From NCBI GenBank assembly GCA_036172665.1, contig CM069878.1, positions 20,470,501 through 20,534,500 of the forward strand: a stretch of DNA of 64,000 nt. The letters run 5' to 3'. The translations under genes were made by a program, and so were the position numbers. Shown one piece after another: positions 56,004 to 64,000 of this stretch. This stretch comes from Prosopocoilus inquinatus (lineage: Eukaryota; Arthropoda; Insecta; Coleoptera; Lucanidae). Within the stretch, counting starts at the first letter, position 1. Each line of letters starts with the position of its first letter. Under the pieces are notes generated by a model. It saw only the letters and a list, made by a program, of their open reading frames with translations. It was not told the origin of the DNA and did no database searches.

Positions 56004-56298
56004 GATGGGTCAAGTTATTTCAACTCGTAACGAAATTAGTGATGCTCCTAGAAGAGTTTGAACTGTCGAAAATGAAGAAGCCGTACTGAATGTGTTTGAG
56101 GAAAATGACATAAGAAACAAAAGAGAAGTTTCACCCGAACTAGGTGTTTCGCCTTCTTCAGTTCAACGGGTTATAAAAGACGATCGTCAATACCCTTTCT
56201 TTTTCCCGCGACCGAGCAGCAGCTCAAGAATCGAATCCAAGATGCTTTTGCGACGGTTACTCCTCAAATGGTCACAAACTCTAAATCGAGCAGTTTGA
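56004..56298 (+). pseudogene. Mariner/Tc1-type transposase relic, internally deleted
   Basis: From ATG 56004 the frame reads MGQVISTRNEISDAPRRV, a stop, then TVENEEAVLNVFEEN and ELGVSPSSVQRVIKDDRQYP, a helix-turn-helix N-terminal region. In a shifted frame the DNA goes directly to LKNRIQDAFATVTPQMVT and SLRKARL, which is normally the extreme C-terminus ('NRI..A.ATVTP.ML..V..SLR.R'). The whole catalytic DDE/D domain has therefore been deleted. It is a relic of a family different from the 2240/30106/61158 mariner. Confidence 0.75.
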
Positions 56299-56419
56299 GA
56301 AAAGCACGATTGTGATTACATACGTAAATACATTTGACTTTTCAAGGAGTACTGTCACATTGACATTATAGTGGACCAAAATATTTTACACTGGATATTC
56401 GATAAAGGTCTAGGTTGTA

Positions 56420-56600
56420 TATTTTTCAGGATTTTTAGGTATCAAATAACAGGGAATTATATACTTATTTATTCGTTAGAATTAGAATTTTTGTCGAGTC
56501 TTTTAAGTATTTATTTCTGTTTTTCCATGTTGTTTGGTTAGCTCTTATTTGAAAGGTTTTTCTGACGGTTAATTTTAGATGTTTATATATTAATTTATAT
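56420..56600 (+). repeat. Single unit of the 204-bp repeat
   Basis: TTTTTCAGGATTTTTAGG, CAAATAACAGGGAATTATAT and TTGTTTGGTTAGCTCTTATT match the array at 26120. A fragment recurs at 56810-56845 inside the next element. Confidence 0.85.
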
Positions 56601-56620
56601 TTACTTACATTTAGACATAT

Positions 56621-57801
56621 ATACTGTGTGCCAGATTGAGTAGGCTACAATGGGTAACTTTCTTATTGGCGAAGATAGATATTTGGTTAAATGGGCAATA
56701 TTTTGCAGTTTCATATGCTAATTCAGATGCCGTTGAGAAAATTTGAAAATTCCAAATAGTTTCGATATTATCGCAGAAAAACTGAAGATCGCTATTTTCT
56801 TTAATGTCTTTTTCCGGCTCTTTGGAGTATTTATTTCCGTCTTTCAACAAAAATTGCTTTTACTTAATAAAAGAAAAGCAAGTTATAAAAATAACTGCTC
56901 AATGTCTGACCATTAACTTAAACACAATTGACACCGTTCTGCGACACTCCTGGTTGCACTTTTTAGGGTATTTCGATTAATACCAAGAAATGTCTGCACC
57001 TCTGTTTCACGTATTTTTTTGTTTTTATAGTTGAAATACTCATATTTTTTATTTTTTACTATGCCCACAAATAAACCATCGTTTGAATCATCGTTTGAAC
57101 AGTAACAGTTACAAACCAGTGGCCACCCCGATCCTGGGATTTAACACCTCTTGACTTGTATATCTGGAGCACAGTAAAAAATAAAAATATGGGATTATTT
57201 TAAATTGTAACAATAATGCAGAATTGCGTGAAGCAGTTATGCAGGCATTTCATAGTATTAATTGAAATATCCTGGAAGGTGTGCCAGGAGTGCTACAAAA
57301 TGATGTCAATTGTGTTTCAGAATTAATGGCTAGGTACTGGGAGCATTTGTTATAACTTTCTTTTGTTTTATTTTTGTTTTACAAGTAAAAACAACTTTTA
57401 TTTTTCCTCGCTTGCTGGATTTAAAATAAAAATATGAATTTTTAAAAATTTTTTTATTTAGGTGTTATATATGGTTGAAACGAGAAAAAAAAATGCTATT
57501 TAATCGTACAAAAATACAATATGGCGTCCATTTAAAATAAGAAACTTTCGACTGTAGTTTATCAAACCTAGTAACTTTTTTTCATATTTCTCATAATTAC
57601 GAAGTTATTAGACATTAAAAAAAATAGCGATTTTCTGTTTTTCTGCGATAATATCGGAACTATTCGGAATTTTCAAATTTTCTCAACGGTATCTGAATTA
57701 GCACATAAAACTGCAAAATATTGCCCATTTAACCAAATCTCTATCTTCGCTAATAAGAAAGTTACCCATGGTAGCCTACTCGATCTGGGACACACTGTAT
57801 A
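56621..57801. mobile_element. 1.2-kb TIR element with ~200-bp arms
   Basis: ATACTGTGTGCCAGATTGAG at the left is inverted as TCGATCTGGGACACACTGTA at the right. The arms share TAGCCTAC...GGGTAACTTTCTTATT, AATGGGCAATATTTTGCAGT and the TTTTTCTGCGATAATATCG-type block. The interior has a 204-bp-repeat fragment on the left and no transposase. Confidence 0.85.
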
Positions 57802-57912
57802 TCTACTACAGTCTCCTTTACTATTTTAGTTTAATTGTTTTTAATTGTTGGTCGGCCATTTTTACTAAATTTCGGACTAATTATATTCTGTTTGAAGGTA
57901 GGAAAACGCAAG

Positions 57913-59314
57913 TAGTGATGAGACGAGTCGGTGTTTTTAAGAATCGAGTTTTGACTCGAGTCGAGAGAATCGAATCCGATTCAAGAAACTCGAGTTTACT
58001 CGAGCCAAGAGTCCAGGTCAAAAGTGCTCGAGTACTTGATTAAACTCGAACTGTTTTAAAGAATGTAATAAACTTGAGTATTTTTATAAAAGAAACAAGT
58101 TTCGACTCGAGTCTGCATCAAAAGATTCTAACATATAATTAAACCCAGAAGTATTAGTACTCAAGACTCAATTTTTTTACTCATGGTGAAGTCTATAGTT
58201 TCTTTTTCTTATTTTTATATTTTTAACGGTAGCTACACACTTTATTATTAGGGATCAAAATATGTAAAATAAAATTTTGCAGATTTATATTTATATATTT
58301 TTTTATAGATCTACGAGAGAAGGTGACCAAATCCACCGATAGTAGGTTTGTGTTATTAGAATTTCAATATTTGCCTATGTACCTTACATTCAATCTTTTT
58401 TAATTTAAAGTACATACTCTAGAAACTCTATTGTTCATAAAAATCAATATAAACTAACCTGATGTGAAATAATTGATTTTATAATCATAAGCAAATATTA
58501 AAATTCTAATAATTAAAAAATTCTATCGGTGGACGTGGTCGCCTTCTCTTGTAGAATATTATTTATTGAATCCAGAATTTATTAAAGAAAATAATCGATC
58601 GGAAACCCAAATGAGTTAGTGAATGGGCTTCCATTTGGAACCATATCCCGATATCTTTCTGTGCCGAGTGTTCGCTCTTCATTTCAAAAGAACTTCCTCA
58701 GAGCTGCTGATGGTGTTCTGGTGCTTCCTATCAGTTTCAATGGCTAACAAAAAAACAGTAGACTTGAGGAAGTTCTTCAGCAATGCAAAACGAAAACACC
58801 TTTATCTGTGCCTTTCGTTCACGTTATACAAGAATATAAAATGAATGAAGTAATTTCCCTTAAGCATCGACTGCCGACAGAGTGTCATTTGCTTCGACAC
58901 TTCTGAATGTAAACGATTCCATTGACCGCCGCCAAGCCGCCGCAGATATCAAGGAAACCGTTTCGTTAAATCAGTCTTCTCTCTCAACACCATTGCGACA
59001 GTCGACTGCTTGAGCAAAAAAATAATACTCTGAAAACGAAACGAAAGTCGGTATTCACTCAAGTGTTACCTACTGATCAAGAAGCACTGTGAAATGAACC
59101 GAGGAGAACGAGTACCTTTGAAAATCCAGTCTGACAGTCTACTTGACTCGTTACAGCGCTATTTAATTCTAAAGTCGTTACTCGAGTACTTGAATCGAAC
59201 TAGAGTTGACTCTAGTACCGCTGATTCGGGTTCACAGAATTAGTTACTCGAGTACAATGAGTACCTTTGAGAATCGAGTCTGATAGCGAGTCTACTCGAT
59301 TCGTCGCATCACTA
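57913..59314. mobile_element. Non-autonomous hAT element with 8-bp target duplication
   Basis: Termini TAGTGATGAGACGAGTCG and CGATTCGTCGCATCACTA are inverted. Flanks AACGCAAG (57905-57912) and AAAGCAAG (59315-59322) are an 8-bp target duplication with one mismatch, the hAT hallmark. Both subterminal regions are crowded with CTCGAG-centred words (ACTCGAGT, GAGTACTTGA), as transposase-binding repeats often are. The interior is about 1.2 kb with no hAT dimerisation domain, and it contains a nested MITE (58310-58552). The open frame at 58623-58844 is unrecognised. Confidence 0.85.
58310..58552. mobile_element. MITE nested in the hAT element
   Basis: CTACGAGAGAAGGTGACCAA and ATCCACCGATAG are inverted at 58523-58555 (CTATCGGTGGACGTGG, CGCCTTCTCTTGTAG). 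The second arm pair TTAGAATTTCAATATTTGC / GCAAATATTAAAATTCTAA extends inward. It is younger than its host. Confidence 0.85.
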
Positions 59315-59322
59315 AAAGCAAG

Positions 59323-61157
59323 GCTTTTATATTATTTAGGAAATGAAAAAGGGGCGAGGGGCGACGAGGAAAAAATGCAATACTATCATTGCAGTTACAG
59401 ACTACACAAACGTGACTTTTTCAATATCTTCAATTTATCTCAATTCTCAATTTGTGGACAACTTTAATAATAATCGTTTTTCTTAATGAAAATGGCGTTT
59501 TAAATTGATTCAGGTACATTTAATATTTACGACTTTATAACTGTTATAAGGTAGTTCCGGTTTATTACCGCGTATATGTTATGAATAAATCAGAAGAAGG
59601 AATTGAGAAATCCCGCTGAAATTTTATGTAGCAATTAAAAGCCGCGGCACTTCGGAGTATTACACAATGCAAATTTTGTCAAGAGAATAGTATATTGCTT
59701 CATTAATTTTAAATTCAACTTTCCACTTAAAATTCTTCGAAAGTTTTTTTCGTAATTTACGGACGCGAACAGTGGAGAAAGCGTAGAATTACCCCCGCTT
59801 GCGTGCCGCATTACATTCCGCGGAAAAGAGTTTAGATTGCTCACGAAATCAGATTAAAGGGACAGGGAAAACCATGCAAATTCTCGAGCTCGTGTTGTTG
59901 GTCGTCTGTTCACGAAAACTATCTTATGGAAATAAGACATTTGTTATACTGATATAAATGCCGAGCTTGGAGTAACAAATAACCGCCGAGTATTGAAATT
60001 TATGTATTTGCTTAGATCCGTACATACATACATATATCAAATGCATGACACTGCGAGGCACAAAACACTGACGAATTACTTTGTGCACATACAATTTCAT
60101 TCTTCTTTATTTACAATTCCTTCCTGATTTAATTTAATTTTAAAAAATCCTGCCCAACTAAATTTGTGCAACACTTTTATGAGTACGCCCGTAGATGTAT
60201 GTTCTGTCCACGAGGTTTGCGCTTTGCAGGGGACGTGGCAATATGTATTCAGTAATTAACGGGCCCCGTGTCAGAACTAATGAGACAAAGAGATTAACAA
60301 ATGTCGGCATCCGCTTTACTGCTGTAATTGATGAATATTTCAACAGCACTTCTTGACATTTAAGTGACATTAAATTATCAAAATGCATTATAGCCTGCTT
60401 CATGTAACGAGCGTCATAGTAGCAAAATTAATTAAACTAAGAACGTTCGTCTTAAAGGTCCAACTAATTAATTGTATCGATGAGTGTGATATTCTAGAAA
60501 GATTTTAAAACGCGTTGTTCGGATCTGTTTGTGTTTGCGCTTATGGCGGCATGCTCCTCCGCAATTACTACCGTTTTCAGTCCCATTAGCATATATTTCC
60601 CATTTTAAGGATTATGTAGCTTATTACATTTGCACCCGCAGTAATTCAAGTAACACCGACCGCAATCGTAGATCTTTGGTAGTGCACAATTCATGCGAGC
60701 TTATTCTCTTATCTACTTGGAGTGGTTATCCTGTATTAATGCGGCGGAAAGACATTATTGCATGTGTATAGAAATAGCATGCTTTTTGCTTTTTATTCCT
60801 TTCAAAACAAATTCTCTGCCAAGCATATTGGCAAAAACACTGTCACATACTTAGTAAGAAAACCAGCTTAATGAATGTAGTGCCTTTCATAAAGTTAGTA
60901 TCATATGAAAGAAAAAATTAATATTGATGTTTGCAAAAATTTTTACTAAGACCAGTTTGTGCTTCTATGAAAACAAAAAACAATACAACCACATCTAATC
61001 TATCATTTAAAATTTGGCGGTGAACAAGGAAAATCGAAATTCTCAAAACCGAAAAATTGTAGCATTTCTTGTAGACAAAAGACACCGTTTTCAAAAAGTT
61101 TGTAAAATATGGAAATGTTTCACATTAAATTTTTAAAGCAGTGACATTAAAACAAAC
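59323..61157. other. Apparently unique, intron-like DNA
   Basis: Less AT-rich than the TE regions and without repeat partners in the window. Open frames up to about 80 codons occur on both strands (59635-59844, 60158-60403, 60529-60771), with no recognisable products. Probably host intron. Confidence 0.5.
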
Positions 61158-62470
61158 TACAGGCTGTTTCAAATTGAGTGTGCACTGAAGGGATCTCCTA
61201 AACCGTAAGAGATACAAATTTGGCTAAATAGAAGAAAAGTTGCACGAATCAATGTTTTCTTATTTCTTTTGTAGATATTAATGAAAATGTAAAAAAGTCG
61301 ATTTTATTTTTCGTTTGTATCTCTTTTATAATGCATAATTTTGAAATTTTTATTGCCTGCAGAAAGTTATTTAACTTTCTGCAGGCACTTTTTGATTCTA
61401 CTCGGAATAGGTGTGGCAAGTTTGAAGTCAAACGTTGCATCTTTCCACGACCATCATCAGTTTCGATTTTCACACTTAATAGTTTATATTAATCTGAAGC
61501 TTAAATAATACAGATTTTTGCATGAAAATTTTATTTGATACATAATTTAAAATTTTTAGTTCATTTTCATAGCTGTTATGTAAATTATAATAAATTAGGA
61601 GTATCTAATCTTTTTCTCTATCGCTTTTGTAATAATGCATTTCATTTACGAAAATGAATTTCTACCAACAAATACTTTGTGGTTCTGATATAACGTGCCA
61701 GGCTGATATATCAGCTTTAGTAAAGGAATGAAATAGCCTAATTTTCTAATTTTGGCTTACGCCATTAGTTTAAAAGAACAACTGAATACTAATTACATTA
61801 AAAAAATGTTTGAATATCGTTGAATAGTGTCTGGAAAGACACTGGGAGCTAGAAATGAACATTTTTGTGACAAATTTGAGAGATAATTTTTGTAACAATG
61901 TTTTTTTTTTTAATTTCTTTAGCACTCTGCGTTTTTCAACAATTTTACCATCTTTAGTTTTTTTTTAAACATGGTCGGATTCAAAAATGATACTAAACCT
62001 TGTCACTCGTTTTGATGAGGTGAATTAAGAGTCTGAGTTTGGCACGCTATATCGCGACCATCCTGCAAAATTTAAACAGGATAAAGTAGGCTTTGAATTT
62101 TGGAAATTGAAACAATTACTAGTGTTGAGATAAATAATAAGGAGGAACTAAGAAGGCGAATATTAAATTCTTGCAAAAATGTTTCTCGAATTCAGATTCT
62201 ATACGCCAGACAACACACAGGATTAAGAACAAATGTATGTCTTTAAAACGGTAGAAGACATTTCGATGATTTACTTTAATTTATCAATTTCACTTTACTT
62301 ATTTGATGTTCTTCTGTGATTTTGTTATTGTTTATTTTGTTCTGTTAATTTAATACTCCTACGTTTAAATTGCTGTTAATTGTTTGTATTATCCATTTAA
62401 TATAATTTAATTAATATTATTGATTTTTCTTCTCCCGACAATTGAATGTTAGTTGTTAATACTTAAGTAC
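61158..62470 (+). mobile_element. Mariner-like element remnant (5' end and transposase C-terminus)
   Basis: Starts with CAGGCTGTTTCAAATTGAGT then GTGCACTGAAGGGATCTCC, the inverted form of the end at 3555-3579. A hairpin TAACTTTCTGCAGG-type lies at 61360-61390. At 62130-62260 the plus strand reads EELRRRILNSCKNVSRIQI and ARQHTGLRTNVCL, a Tc1/mariner transposase C-terminus, with stops. The right end is replaced by a Penelope tail at about 62470. Confidence 0.6.
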
Positions 62471-62730
62471 AAAGTTTTTTTAATCTCAAACCGGACAGAA
62501 AAATGAAGGGAAACACACTCAACGTTTCGCTATAGATTTATAGCTTCGTCAGGAGTGAAAAAAAGTAAATAAACAAGTTGTCAAGAGAAACAAGTCGTCA
62601 AGAGAAACGAAAAGGTAACATGATTTTTAAACTAAACTACGAGTTGTTCGGAATAAAAGTAACGAGAACTAATTAAAGCTACTTTTTTTTTTTTATAATA
62701 TAAATATATATAATTAATTAATTGACAGAT
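62466..62730 (-). mobile_element. 3' non-coding region of the Penelope-like element
   Basis: Lies between the end of the coding region and the junction with the mariner remnant. It includes two near-identical 18-bp words (GTTTCTCTTGACGACTTG / GTTTCTCTTGACAACTTG on the minus strand), the hammerhead-like motif and the TTCTGTCCGG...CTTTGTACTTAAG tail that is shared with 4740-4830. Confidence 0.7.
62518..62556 (-). ncRNA. Hammerhead-ribozyme-like motif in the Penelope tail
   Basis: The minus strand reads CUGACGA (62546-62552), a helix II hairpin GCUAUAAAUCUAUAG, then CGAAAC (62524-62529). CUGANGA - stem - GAAA is the conserved hammerhead core, and such ribozymes are known in Penelope-like elements. 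Helices I and III and the cleavage triplet were not confirmed by folding, though a GUC occurs downstream at about 62492-62494. It would self-cleave element transcripts if active. Confidence 0.5.
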
Positions 62731-63957
62731 CTATATCTTTTTTAAAGAGTCCAGAAAACTACAAAATATGTCATTTAAATTTTCAAAGTCCGTACGTTTA
62801 TTAATAGAATTTCGAGACATTTTAATTTTACACATTTCTATGAAACGTCTTTTAAAAATATTAGATTCACTGTACAAAATGTCAGTATTATCAAAATCAA
62901 AATTATGATTATTTACTAATGAATGCTCTACAAGCATTGAATGATTTTGATTATTTTTTTGAATATGATATTTATGTTGGTCTAAACGTTTTTTTAAATT
63001 TTGGCTCGTTTCACCTATATAAACAGAATTATAATTTGAACATTTGATTTCATAAACCACGTTAGGTTGTTTTAATTTCGGTATTTTGGTTTTTAAATTT
63101 GAAAAAATTAAATTTAAATTATTCACAGATTTACTGGCTAAAATTAAATTATGTTTTTTGAAAATGTGTTTAAATGTATTGTGTAATGGTTCAATATAAG
63201 GCAAAGATATGTATTTATGATTCGAAGTTTGTCTAATGTTTTTAGAGACATTTGAATTTTGTAAGTATTTAATACGATTTTTAATTACTGATTCAATAAG
63301 ATTTATTGGATAAGAATTTTGAATAAGAGTTTTCTTTATTAAATTTAAGTTATCATAAATGAAAACTTTATCAGAAAGTAAAATAGCTCGATCAGTTAAT
63401 GAAATAATAGTTGCAATTTTATAATTTTTAGGTGTGTACGAGTGAAAATTTATGTACCTACCTGACCAGGTAGGTTTATGAAACCAATTAGTAATTAATT
63501 TATCATTCTGTCTGAAAATATTTACATCAAGAAAACTCAATGAATTATTATTTTCTTTTTCTACTGTAAATTGTAATCTATTATGAAAAGAATTAAATTT
63601 ATTTAAAACAAAATCTACCTTATCAGAAGGCAAAATCAATAAAATGTCATCTACATAACGAAAATATAACGTTATGTACCAAAATGTACTAAAAATCTGT
63701 TTATAAAATTTATCATTGAAAGCAAAATAAGATGTTTCAAAACATAAATCAACTATTTCTAAAAAGTTACCTTTGGAAATATCAGCAAAATCTTTAATCT
63801 CTAACCACCTATCATTTATACCTTTTAAAGCTAAATCTTTAGGAATGTTAGTAAATATTAAAAAGCTATTAAGTAGCTTAGAGTTTGGTATTAAATCTTT
63901 AGATTCACCTTCAAAAATACAAATAAGAAATAAATTTTGTTCTAATTTTTTAAATTA
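62731..63957 (-). pseudogene. Penelope-like element: RT and GIY-YIG endonuclease
   Basis: The minus-strand frame is open from about 63955 to 62731 (roughly 400 codons). RT remnants come first: LIFTNIPKDLAL (motif A region lacking part of the usual '..FDV.SLFTNIP'), ETSYFAFNDKFYKQIFSTFW, and FRYVDDILLILPSDK with the catalytic YVDD at 63646-63657. LSFLDVNIFR and FHKPTWSGRYINFHS follow. The endonuclease has VVYEIKCSNYNSVYIGETSQ and LKKRLDQHKYHI, the GIY-YIG signature (63010-63070), and ends DSLKKI. Between KQ and YVDD, family members carry a 'GTPMG.PLSP..A' block that is absent, and sequence before FTNIP is also short, so RT seems to have internal deletions that kept the frame. A stop lies near 63955 and the 5' part lies outside the window or is lost. 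Confidence 0.85.
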
Positions 63958-64000
63958 TATTAGAAATATTGATAAAACTTTTGAAAAATCAAAGTATAAG

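Noticed and set aside
1..64000. tRNA, rRNA or snRNA genes
   Set aside because: No cloverleaf A/B-box pair or rRNA core was recognised by eye; only a tRNA-complementary primer site at 37032.

Overview
The window is AT-rich eukaryotic DNA made almost entirely of transposable elements (TEs), satellite-like repeats and intron-like sequence. One 152-bp exon at 48721-48872, bounded by AG and GT, encodes ankyrin repeats that I recognise as the E3 ubiquitin ligase mind bomb 1 (mib1). No other host exon was recognised, so most of the window probably lies in very large introns of that gene. The TE mix (BEL/Pao, Copia, Gypsy-like, Penelope, CR1/Jockey-like LINEs, mariner, Harbinger, hAT, a PF20700-type Mutator transposase) and the tRNA-Tyr primer site of the BEL element point to an insect. 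A beetle is a guess, not a demonstration.

Layout. 1-9165 is a nested inverted repeat. Its arms (1-2235 and 6093-9165) carry Harbinger transposase remnants. The right arm holds an extra 0.9 kb, and the centre holds mariner, Copia and Penelope remnants plus a 290-bp palindrome built from a 312-bp satellite monomer. 9743-13365 is a minus-strand LTR element with a 4-bp target duplication, a 60-bp tandem repeat inside its LTRs, a gag-like frame and an env-like tail but no visible polymerase. 13.4-23 kb holds mariner and LINE fragments, a solo LTR with perfect target duplication, and many non-autonomous TIR elements. 23-28 kb is unique DNA, a T-rich tract, a 204-bp tandem array and another 312-bp monomer. 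28.6-30.1 kb is a LINE ending in (TTA)n. 30.1-34.5 kb holds a decayed mariner and a large foldback.

36012-43618 is a young BEL/Pao retrotransposon. Its 1013-bp LTRs show two differences by eye, and it has a 5-bp target duplication, tRNA-Tyr primer site, gag, protease, RT, RNase H and integrase. It is inactive as read: pol carries a frameshift and the integrase lacks one catalytic Asp. 44711-46403 is a Mutator-like transposase fused at its 3' end to a 312-bp monomer. After the mib1 exon come intron DNA, a LINE fragment, foldbacks, MITEs, a hAT element with an imperfect 8-bp target duplication (57913-59314), and at the right edge a minus-strand Penelope element with GIY-YIG endonuclease and a hammerhead-like RNA motif.

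Apart from the mib1 exon nothing here looks like a working host gene. The interest lies in the repeat architecture: nested palindromes, the dispersed circularly permuted 312-bp monomer, an LTR-borne minisatellite, and ribozyme-like tails of Penelope elements. Coordinates and repeat matches were aligned by eye.
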